From assembly GCA_938005265.1 (NCBI GenBank), contig CALLOA010000011.1:1-64000 (forward strand): a DNA stretch of 64,000 nucleotides, in the 5' to 3' direction. Positions within the stretch are counted from its first letter, which is position 1. The number at the start of each line of letters is the position of its first letter. This DNA is from an uncultured Granulosicoccaceae bacterium (GTDB lineage: Bacteria > Pseudomonadota > Gammaproteobacteria > Granulosicoccales > Granulosicoccaceae). Positions 27,031-34,221 of the stretch are shown here, piece by piece. A model generated the notes under the pieces. That model saw only the letters and a program-made list of their open reading frames with translations. It did no database searches and had not been told where the DNA came from. Made by a program: the position numbers and the translations under genes.

Positions 27031-27816
27031 ATGGACAGAAGGAAATTTACCCGGCTTTGCTCCAGCCTCGTGGCGGGAGCCTCAGCACTGAGCCTTGGCC
27101 TGCCACAAAGAAAAGCTTCGGCAAACCTGAGCTCTTCAGGCGACTACCCCATCTGTGCCTTGCACGATTCAGATGGCAAACCGCTTACCGTTGGCAGCCT
27201 GGCAGAAGGCACGTCCAGCATTTTCAGTTACCCCTACAAGACTACCCCTTGTTTTCTTCTGCGCTTGTCACCCGGCAACGTCAATCGACAACTACTCGAT
27301 GATACTCAAAGTGGTTCCGGACAAGACCGCAAGGTCATGCTGGCTGATAGCAAAGGCCATGCTTATGAATGGCGAGGGGGAATCGGGCCAGATGCTTCCA
27401 TCGTTGCTTTCTCCGCGATTTGTACACATAAAATGTCGCACCCCGCAAAACCGGTGAGCCACCTGAACTTTCGACCGGAAGAAAAAGTGTTCCGCGATCG
27501 CAGTGGCAACACTAACAAAGCCAGCGAACTTATTTACTGCTGTTCGGAACACAGCGTCTACGATCCTGCAGAAGGTGCACGGGTACTTTCGGGTCCGGCA
27601 ACACAACCTTTAGCTGCAATAGAACTTGCGGTTAATTCAAACGATGAAATTCAGGTTGTCGGGACTTATGGCAGCAATATGTTTGAGTTATTTTTGGAAA
27701 AGTTCGGCTTCCGGCAAGCCATAGAACAAGGCATAGTCGACCCTTATGAGTTGGTGGGTGAGTCAGCCCGAATAAGCGATGCGCAAGACTACTCAAAGCT
27801 GCGCATACTCTGCTAA
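27031..27816 (+). CDS. Tat-exported Rieske [2Fe-2S] protein
   Basis: The protein has 261 residues. It starts MDRRKFTRLCSSLVAGASAL, a twin-arginine-type signal. The Rieske ligands are visible as C-T-H (in FSAICTHKMSHP, near residue 132) and C-S-E-H (in YCCSEHSVYDPAEG, near residue 172). They are about 40 residues apart, longer than in classical Rieske domains, and the second box is C-C-S-E-H rather than C-P-C-H. The surrounding YDPAEGARVLSGPATQPL is a typical Rieske 'Pro loop' region. Its partner, DUF3047, lies immediately upstream. It may be an electron carrier for a periplasmic or membrane oxidoreductase not encoded nearby. Confidence 0.8.
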   Translation: MDRRKFTRLCSSLVAGASALSLGLPQRKASANLSSSGDYPICALHDSDGKPLTVGSLAEGTSSIFSYPYKTTPCFLLRLSPGNVNRQLLDDTQSGSGQDRKVMLADSKGHAYEWRGGIGPDASIVAFSAICTHKMSHPAKPVSHLNFRPEEKVFRDRSGNTNKASELIYCCSEHSVYDPAEGARVLSGPATQPLAAIELAVNSNDEIQVVGTYGSNMFELFLEKFGFRQAIEQGIVDPYELVGESARISDAQDYSKLRILC

Positions 27817-28147
27817 CGCATCCGCTAAAACGAGTAGCGGGCTTTATTGTGATGATGCACCCAGAATAGTGAACACGTTCACAGAAGATACAGTCCTGTC
27901 GCGGCACCTGCCAGCAGCGCACAATATCTCCATGCGCGCTCTTCAGTGACCGCGACACAGACCGACTACCGTTATATATACAGTCTACCCTTATTAGTGT
28001 GATCAGGTTTCAAAACAACTTGTCAGCAAAACCGCTTACAACTTCATTTTTGCCGAATACGGCAAATGCGCATGCTGTCGCCCCGGGCAATAGCTGTATT
28101 TGTGCCCTTATCAAGATCCGGCATGTAACCGGGCGGCTGCACCTGCG
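27817..28147. other. Intergenic region, weak hairpin only
   Basis: CCGCT (27822-27826) and AGCGG (27836-27840) can pair and are followed by GCTTTATT. This is a weak candidate terminator for the Rieske gene. The rest should carry the promoter for the phospholipase gene; no clear element was recognised. Confidence 0.35.
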
Positions 28148-30595
28148 ATGAATCCGCTCAGCTCGGAATCCCGCACCATTCGCAGCCTCAAGCGGTTGCC
28201 CTTACTGGAGTCGCTGGATAAAGAACTTTGGCCAAGGATTCTGCCCCATATCACCTTCAGGGAACTGGCTGAAGGCGAAACTCTGTTCCATTCAGGACGT
28301 TCCAGCGAAAACCTCTATTTGATTGTGGATGGTGAATTGGGACTGCTGTTTGATACGCTGGAAAATTCCGAGCCCCTGGAATTGCAAGCCCGTGTTCGTG
28401 GGGATACTGCTGGTGATTTTGCTGTTCTTAATGGTGGTGCACACCTGGTCACAGCGATTGCCAAGCGCCGAACAAGGCTGGCCTGCTTCCCTCGTAAAGC
28501 GTTTGATCGTTTGAGCAATATCGCACCCGATGTGCTGGCACATGTTTACGATACTGCGGCTGATCTGTCGCAACGCGTAATGATGGCCCGGGTTTACTGC
28601 CGTCTGTTCAAGACTCTAAATGCCGAATCCCTGCATAAGCTGCTGGAAGCCAGTTTCCTGCATCACATACGAAACGGTGAGGTGTTATTCAGAGAAGGCG
28701 ACAAGCCGGATGGCTTGTATATCGTAATCGCCGGCCGGCTGAATGTGGAAACCACTCGCAACGACGGCGAACAGATGGTTTTGGCTGAAGTTCATGCCCA
28801 TGAAACCATTGGCGAATATGCCCTGCTGACAGATAGCACACGGTTTGCCACCGTTTATGCGACACGCGAATCCATGGTTGCAAGGCTGCCTCGTGACAAT
28901 TTCGACTCCATTGTTATGAGTCAGCCTGATCTGCTCGCGTCAATCACACAAATTATTGTCGAACGCCAGCTCATAAACGCACGCGGCGCAGTCGAAAAAT
29001 CCAAAGATACAAACTTTGTCATGATTCCGCTGGACGCTCGCCTGCCCATGCGAAGACTGGTTCAGCAAATGGCAGCGGTATTTGCCGAAACGGATCAGCC
29101 ACTCAGTATCGACAGCTCATCTTTCGATGTGATGTACGGTAAACAGGGGGCTGCGCAAACACATTTCCGTGATGCTTTCAGCTCCAGTGTGTCTGCCTGG
29201 ATGGATGACAAGGAAAACTACTTCAGCCATGTGATTTACGTGGCTGATCGAGAATGGAATGCTTGGACCAAACGATGCGTTAACCGCGCTGACAGAATCA
29301 TGTTGATTGCCAGTGCCCGTGAAGAAAACGACTCTTCATTGCGTGAAATAGAGGAACAACTGGCCACGCTGTACGAAGATTCCAAATTCCGGCCGCGGAT
29401 TGAACTGGTGCTGGTACACCCGGTCAACACCAAAAACCCGAAGGACACCGAACGCTGGGTACGTTCACGTGATATCGACGGTTTCCATCACATTCGTATT
29501 GGCGATAGAACCCATATTCAACGCCTGTACCGGCGTATGACGGGCAAGGCACGTGGCCTGGTATTTAGCGGCGGTGGGGCTCGTGGCTACGCGCATCTGG
29601 GTGTACATCGCGCAATCGAAGAACAAAATTTCGAGTACGACTACATCGGTGGTGCCAGTATGGGGGCTTTACTTTCCGCAGCAATGGCGATGGGCATGAG
29701 TTATAACGACATTTTCGAGCTGTCCAAACGATTTGCAAACCGCAAAGCGTTATTCGACTACACCTTGCCTGTAATCGCATTGATGAAGTCAAAGAAACTC
29801 ACTCGTTTCTGCCATGAAGTTTATGGCGATCGCCGTATCGAGGATCTCTGGATACCGTACTTCTGTGTATCATCAAATCTGGCTAATGGTAGCGAAGTTA
29901 TTCACCAGCGAGGCTACCTCTGGAAAGCCGTGCGTTCCACTATTTCCCTGCCCGGCATATTTTCACCAGTGCCAACAGCTACCGGTGAGTTACTCACCGA
30001 CGGGTCAGTGCTCAATACTTTTCCTGTCGATGTCATGCACCGATTACTCGGTGGCGGAAGTATTGTTGGCTGTAACGTCAGTCAGATTGGCGAGATCAGA
30101 AAACTCTACAACTACGGCACATCATTATCGGGCTGGAAAGTTTTTCTCAGTCGTATCAACCCTTTTCGAGATAGCATTCACGCACCTCGCATCGCTGAAA
30201 CCCTGTTTCGTGCTGCCGATATTAAAAGCATTCAACGTCTCAATGAAACGAGCGAAATGCTCGACATACTGATCGAGCCGGATGTCAGCGAGATTGCCCT
30301 GCTCGACTTCAAATCGTTCTCAAAAATCAGCGACATTGGTTACGAGGCGGCCAATGCAGTGCTGTTCAGTGAACAAAGCACAGAACAAGAAGCAAAACCC
30401 GCAGATACACACTCTGCGGAGAACGGAACAACCGATGAAGGTAGCGTTGAATCAGATGTCAGTGAAGTGGAGGCCGAAGTCTGCGACACAGAAACAGACA
30501 GGCAGCCAGACTCCGTGCCGACAGATCATTCGTCAAACAATGAAAATAGTCCTTCATCCGGACCAGCAGAACCAGACCCGGCAATTGCCAACTGA
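28148..30595 (+). CDS. NTE-like patatin phospholipase with two cyclic-nucleotide-binding domains
   Basis: The ATG at 28148 gives 815 residues; a TTG 16 codons upstream is possible. Two cNMP-binding-type domains lie at about residues 20-140 and 145-270 (RNGEVLFREGDKPDGLYIV, HETIGEYALLTDSTRFATV). A linker of about 170 residues follows, then the patatin domain with oxyanion-hole GGGARG (about 475), nucleophile elbow G-A-S-M-G (about 503) and the dyad aspartate in TDGSVLNTFPVD (about 617). This is the layout of neuropathy-target-esterase-type lysophospholipases. The final 65 residues are acidic, low-complexity and outside the family. Its last 70 bases overlap the convergent ankyrin gene. The ligand of the N-terminal domains is unknown. 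Confidence 0.9.
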   Translation: MNPLSSESRTIRSLKRLPLLESLDKELWPRILPHITFRELAEGETLFHSGRSSENLYLIVDGELGLLFDTLENSEPLELQARVRGDTAGDFAVLNGGAHLVTAIAKRRTRLACFPRKAFDRLSNIAPDVLAHVYDTAADLSQRVMMARVYCRLFKTLNAESLHKLLEASFLHHIRNGEVLFREGDKPDGLYIVIAGRLNVETTRNDGEQMVLAEVHAHETIGEYALLTDSTRFATVYATRESMVARLPRDNFDSIVMSQPDLLASITQIIVERQLINARGAVEKSKDTNFVMIPLDARLPMRRLVQQMAAVFAETDQPLSIDSSSFDVMYGKQGAAQTHFRDAFSSSVSAWMDDKENYFSHVIYVADREWNAWTKRCVNRADRIMLIASAREENDSSLREIEEQLATLYEDSKFRPRIELVLVHPVNTKNPKDTERWVRSRDIDGFHHIRIGDRTHIQRLYRRMTGKARGLVFSGGGARGYAHLGVHRAIEEQNFEYDYIGGASMGALLSAAMAMGMSYNDIFELSKRFANRKALFDYTLPVIALMKSKKLTRFCHEVYGDRRIEDLWIPYFCVSSNLANGSEVIHQRGYLWKAVRSTISLPGIFSPVPTATGELLTDGSVLNTFPVDVMHRLLGGGSIVGCNVSQIGEIRKLYNYGTSLSGWKVFLSRINPFRDSIHAPRIAETLFRAADIKSIQRLNETSEMLDILIEPDVSEIALLDFKSFSKISDIGYEAANAVLFSEQSTEQEAKPADTHSAENGTTDEGSVESDVSEVEAEVCDTETDRQPDSVPTDHSSNNENSPSSGPAEPDPAIAN

Positions 30596-31362
30596 CGGGG
30601 TGTCAGGCCGGAAAAATTCTCGATGTTACGAGAAGCACCCTGTTTTATAAGCTGACTCACCATATCGATGTTGCGATGCACTGCAGCATGGTGAAGCGCC
30701 GTATTACCAGCTTCATCCTGGTTGTCGAGATCCGCACCGTCAAGCTCCGACAATACAACGACAGATGACCAATGCCCGTTATCAACTGCACGCATGAGTG
30801 GCGTCCAGCCATAGATATCTGTCACATTGATATCAGCGCCAGCGCCTGCCAGAGTGCGAATCATATCGGTATAGCCTTTGGCAGCTGCAATAGTCATCGC
30901 TGACCAACCATTCGAACCCAAAGCATCAGTATCAACACCCAAATCCAGCAAGTGCTGCAGAATCAAAGTGCGGTTTCCCAGTGCCGCGAACATCAGCGGC
31001 GTTCCCCCGGTAAGGGTTGTGGATTCAGGGTCGACGCCTGCCGCAATCAATGCATTGAAAAATTCCAGCTCTCCAGTCTTGCAGGCAATCATCAGTGCGT
31101 TCTTGCCATTGTCAGACCGCACCGCGATTAGCTCACGGCTGTAGTCACTGGTTTGCCACATCTGCTGTAGCTTCAACACACTGTCGTTGGCGATTGCACT
31201 TTTCCAGCGCTTGGTTATCTCAGCCGATGGCTCGGCGGCCAACACGGTAGCTACCCCTAAAAACGTAGCTGCAAAACCTGCCCTAACGTTTTTACAGCGA
31301 GCCTTTTTACACCGAACGTTTTTGGACCGTACACACCATGCAGAGCGGGTTGGAGAATTCAA
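30526..31362 (-). CDS. Exported ankyrin-repeat protein
   Basis: The 278-residue protein has a TTG start, since no ATG precedes the signal region. The N-terminus is very basic, built from a 5-residue motif repeated three times (RSKNV, RCKKA, RCKNV), then a hydrophobic core (AGFAATFLGVATVLAAEPSA) with a likely Sec cleavage site. From about residue 75 there are five ankyrin repeats with the usual G-x-T-P/A-L-(M/H)-x-A-A spacing (TPLMFAALGN, SAMTIAAAKGY, TPLMRAVDNGH, TALHHAAVHRN, TPRQLAIAGSG). It is probably a periplasmic protein-binding scaffold. The 3' end overlaps the phospholipase gene by 70 bases tail to tail. An unknown 187-residue gene lies 17 bases upstream on the same strand. Confidence 0.82.
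   Translation of the reverse strand: MNSPTRSAWCVRSKNVRCKKARCKNVRAGFAATFLGVATVLAAEPSAEITKRWKSAIANDSVLKLQQMWQTSDYSRELIAVRSDNGKNALMIACKTGELEFFNALIAAGVDPESTTLTGGTPLMFAALGNRTLILQHLLDLGVDTDALGSNGWSAMTIAAAKGYTDMIRTLAGAGADINVTDIYGWTPLMRAVDNGHWSSVVVLSELDGADLDNQDEAGNTALHHAAVHRNIDMVSQLIKQGASRNIENFSGLTPRQLAIAGSGSAGPDEGLFSLFDE
31285..31329 (-). repeat. 15-bp tandem repeat, three copies, in the ankyrin gene's signal region
   Basis: The plus-strand units AACGTTTTTACAGCG, AGCCTTTTTACACCG and AACGTTTTTGGACCG follow one another without gap. In frame they encode the basic pentapeptide repeated three times at the N-terminus of the ankyrin protein. The unit length is a multiple of three, so the frame is kept. 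Confidence 0.85.
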
Positions 31363-31379
31363 GACTGTTCAATCCGTAT

Positions 31380-31943
31380 TCAGGTTTTCGGAGCCACGCT
31401 ATCAAAGACAGCTTCCGGGTCATAGGAGCCTGTCATTCGAATCAAGGCATCGCGCCTGACAGCTTCCTGCAACATGCTTTCGAATACTGAACGATGGGCA
31501 TCAAGTAGCGGAATACGCTGCTGATGTAGAAGATTACAATGAACATCGCCAATAAACAGACCAATGCTCTGCTGTTTCGCCAGCAATTGCACGGCTTCAT
31601 AGTGGCTGGGGATGTGCCCGGTTAAAAACAATACCAGGCCGGATGGATTCTGTTTCAGCCCGAGATCAATTTCGACTCCCAGCTCAATCAACGTCCCGCT
31701 TTCATGTTCCAGCAAATCGGCTTCCAGTGAAACCGGGAACAGATGCTGCGAAGGAAACAGCGATTTCAACTGCCTGTTGGTGACTGAAAGCGGTAGCACG
31801 AAAAAAATGGCCGACTCCCAGACAGCTTCATCCTGTGAATCAAGCAACGCCTGCCCATTGCTGTCGATCACGACGGGCATACAGGTGACAGTAGTACCAG
31901 CATGATGCATGGCACGTATGACGGCGTCAGGAAACTTTTGCAT
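31380..31943 (-). CDS. Conserved-looking protein of unknown function
   Basis: The protein has 187 residues, ATG start, no signal peptide or membrane segment. The sequence alternates hydrophobic strands and amphipathic helices (AIFFVLPLSV, PSGLVLFLTGHIPSHYEAVQLL, SIGLFIGDVHCNLLHQQRIPLLDAHR), suggesting a compact alpha/beta domain. A G-x-H and a D-V-H-C element might be catalytic or metal-binding. I do not recognise the family. It lies 17 bases upstream of the ankyrin gene on the same strand, and the pair is probably an operon. Codon and composition patterns look natural, so it is likely a real gene. Confidence 0.6.
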   Translation of the reverse strand: MQKFPDAVIRAMHHAGTTVTCMPVVIDSNGQALLDSQDEAVWESAIFFVLPLSVTNRQLKSLFPSQHLFPVSLEADLLEHESGTLIELGVEIDLGLKQNPSGLVLFLTGHIPSHYEAVQLLAKQQSIGLFIGDVHCNLLHQQRIPLLDAHRSVFESMLQEAVRRDALIRMTGSYDPEAVFDSVAPKT

Positions 31944-32263
31944 ACAAAGGAAGATACGACGTCAGCTACACGGTGGTCAAACCGAAACGTTCAAAACAGG
32001 ATGTACTCGGGTGTTCCGATAGATACAGATGGGCAAAGAATAGCGTTCTGTTCGTCGACCATGAAGATGTCCGAATCAATTAAGGGGTCGGCTATTCTCC
32101 CGCTTTAGAGCGGAAGAATATTTACTGTATTCTTACCCGACAAATTGTCAGACAGACAGGAGTAGTGTTTTAGCGGCTACTACGCCAAGTAGTTAGATGA
32201 GTACCTGCAGCCGAAAAAGTGGTTGCTCTATCAAGGAGCAGTTACCTAATTAAGGAGCACTAC
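31944..32263. other. Intergenic region between minus-strand genes
   Basis: About 320 bases with the presumed promoter of the unknown/ankyrin pair. Near its right end lie repeat copies derived from the 3' end of the formate dehydrogenase gamma gene. No gene or clear terminator was seen. Confidence 0.4.
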
Positions 32264-32282
32264 CTAACTCGGAGCACTACCC
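32233..32282 (-). repeat. Imperfect ~18-bp tandem repeat spanning the formate dehydrogenase gamma stop codon
   Basis: AAGGAGCAGTTACCTAATT, AAGGAGCACTACCTAACTC and GGAGCACTACCC follow one another on the plus strand. In gene orientation the terminal coding segment GGTAGTGCTCC...TTAG, which holds the last codons and the TAG stop, is present once in the gene and twice more downstream. There are small indels between units. Confidence 0.85.
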
Positions 32283-33394
32283 AGCCCGAGCCGTTCGTTT
32301 TCACGCCGCATAACCTCTAGTTCGGCGTCGTCAACATAACCGCCGGCTGAACCTTCACGTGTAATCTTCTCATACCACAAATCATGGTGCTGCTTGGCCC
32401 ACTCCTCAGAGACATAACCTGTAGCCATGCCTTCTATGGCGCCTTCGGTTCCAGCTGTGCCGATATAGATATGCCCCAAAGCAATGGCAGACCAGATGAC
32501 CGCAAGAATACCGTGCAGCAGGTTAGACTGCTGTAACGCACCACGACCTGAAAGAGCCTCGGGTAACGTCCAGCCGACCAACGGTGCAAGCATGACTATA
32601 CCAGTGACACAGACCACCACACCGAGGGTTGCGAGAATCCAGAACCAGACTTTCTCACCACCATTCATACGCCCGGCAGAGGGGTGATGCTTACCGAATA
32701 GACCACCACCCTGGGCAAACCATTTTAAATCGGTAGCTGTTGGGATGTTGTGCCAAATCCACATAACAATCATCAGCAGGATACCCACAGAAAATACCGG
32801 CCCGATAAGATTATGGGTTTGCATCGCTATCTGCGTCCAGGCTGCGTAGGCCGCTTTGCTAATAAGGGGTGAGCCACCAATTTGCCAACTAAGCATGGCT
32901 TTTCCCAGCAACAGGCTTAGCCCGGTTACAGACAGTATGATGAACGAGATTGCTGTCACCCAATGAACAATTCGTTCGAAACCATTCCAGCGCTTCACCT
33001 TACGACCACTTAGTTCGTGCTCAACACGATTGCGACCATGGAATATGTGATAGAGCAGCAGTAGCACCAACATGGCAACAATCAACCATGGCAGTGCTTT
33101 GACTACGGGGTTGTTTCTGGCATTACGCCATTCATCACCACCGCTTTGAATCAATACGCCTGCGCCCTCGCCTTTAACAGCCGAGTAGCCTTCAACACCG
33201 CCACGCACGGCGTTCCAGAAATTGGTTCGCGGGTTCGCGCTGCCCGTGGCAGCTGATTGGGCGTGAACGGACTGGCTGTAACCATAAATAGCTTGAGTTG
33301 CCAGTGGAAGAATCAGGGACAGAGAAATGATCGTAAAAAAGCTCCAGAAGACAAACCAGCCTTTCTGTTTCTTTGTCATTTTTTTTCTACTCAT
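32264..33394 (-). CDS. fdhC: Formate dehydrogenase gamma subunit, cytochrome b556
   Basis: The 376-residue protein has an N-terminal signal/anchor, a second helix (ALPWLIVAMLVLLLLYHIF), then the four-helix cytochrome b domain (about residues 135-340). Candidate heme ligands are the histidines in RIVHWVTAIS, MQTHNLIGPV and LLHGILAVIW. The approximately 130-residue N-terminal extension is typical of FDH-type gamma subunits from many proteobacteria rather than E. coli FdnI. It anchors the enzyme in the inner membrane and passes electrons to quinone. It is the last gene of the minus-strand formate dehydrogenase cluster, about 220 bases after the beta subunit. Its 3' end is tandemly duplicated. 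Confidence 0.92.
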   Translation of the reverse strand: MSRKKMTKKQKGWFVFWSFFTIISLSLILPLATQAIYGYSQSVHAQSAATGSANPRTNFWNAVRGGVEGYSAVKGEGAGVLIQSGGDEWRNARNNPVVKALPWLIVAMLVLLLLYHIFHGRNRVEHELSGRKVKRWNGFERIVHWVTAISFIILSVTGLSLLLGKAMLSWQIGGSPLISKAAYAAWTQIAMQTHNLIGPVFSVGILLMIVMWIWHNIPTATDLKWFAQGGGLFGKHHPSAGRMNGGEKVWFWILATLGVVVCVTGIVMLAPLVGWTLPEALSGRGALQQSNLLHGILAVIWSAIALGHIYIGTAGTEGAIEGMATGYVSEEWAKQHHDLWYEKITREGSAGGYVDDAELEVMRRENERLGLGSAPS

Positions 33395-33559
33395 TTTCTT
33401 CCCCAGGCAAAGGTCTGATGCACCTCAGGCAGTGACATCAAAAGAAATATGTACCAACGTGTATTGTTTTTGATCTGACAGCTGTTGCATACCCGTCAAA
33501 GCAAACGGGCAGATCGCAACATTTTCATCTTGAAGATTTGCAGCCCGGCTATTAATAAC

Positions 33560-33585
33560 CCTAACCAATGCGCCTAACCAATGCG
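33560..33585 (-). repeat. 13-bp perfect tandem duplication downstream of the beta-subunit gene
   Basis: CCTAACCAATGCG occurs at 33560-33572 and again at 33573-33585 with no mismatch. It lies 28 bases past the stop codon of the formate dehydrogenase beta subunit. Confidence 0.9.
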
Positions 33586-33612
33586 TCGCCAGGCTGCAAA
33601 CCAAAGACGATT

Positions 33613-34203
33613 TTACTCCTGGTAAGCTGTATCCCAGCCCCAGGTTTGTGGACGGCCGCCACGACGCAGGATACGTTCGCGATAGATATCGGCTACTTCC
33701 TCACCATCACCTGCGATCAGAGCTTTGGTTGAGCACATTTCTGCGCACAATGGCAACGTTCCTTCGGCAACACGGTTGCGACCATACTTTTCGTACTCTG
33801 CATCTGTCAGGTCATCTTCAGGCCCACCCGCACAGAAAGTGCATTTGTCCATCTTGCCGCGCGCGCCATAAGTACCTGCATCAGTGCCCGGATATTGCGG
33901 TGCACCAAAAGGACAAGCATAAAAGCAATATCCACAACCGATACAAAGGTTCTTATCGTGCAACACAATACCATCATCAGTGGTATAGAAGCAGTCCACA
34001 GGGCAGACAGCCTGGCAAGGTGCATCGGTGCAATGCATGCACGCAACCGATATGGACTTCTCCCCCGGTTCACCATCTCCCAGCGTTATTACACGACGTC
34101 TGTTGACTCCCCAGGGAATGTCATGTTCGTTCTTGCAAGCAGTGACGCAGCCGTTGCATTCGATGCAGCGTTCAGCGTCGCAAAGAAATTTCATTCTAGC
34201 CAT
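33613..34203 (-). CDS. fdhB: Formate dehydrogenase beta subunit, four [4Fe-4S] clusters
   Basis: The 196-residue protein is a DMSO-reductase-family electron-transfer subunit. Four cysteine groups are visible: CIECNGCVTACKNEH (residue 14 on), CMHCTDAPCQAVCPVDC, CIGCGYCFYACPFG, and a C-x2-C pair at CTFC followed much later by C-x3-C at CAEMC. It has no signal peptide, so export should occur in complex with the Tat-bearing alpha subunit. Electrons flow from alpha through these clusters to cytochrome b. It starts 18 bases after the alpha gene's stop and is thus cotranscribed. Confidence 0.95.
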   Translation of the reverse strand: MARMKFLCDAERCIECNGCVTACKNEHDIPWGVNRRRVITLGDGEPGEKSISVACMHCTDAPCQAVCPVDCFYTTDDGIVLHDKNLCIGCGYCFYACPFGAPQYPGTDAGTYGARGKMDKCTFCAGGPEDDLTDAEYEKYGRNRVAEGTLPLCAEMCSTKALIAGDGEEVADIYRERILRRGGRPQTWGWDTAYQE

Positions 34204-34221
34204 GATTATTCTCCTCTCGAC

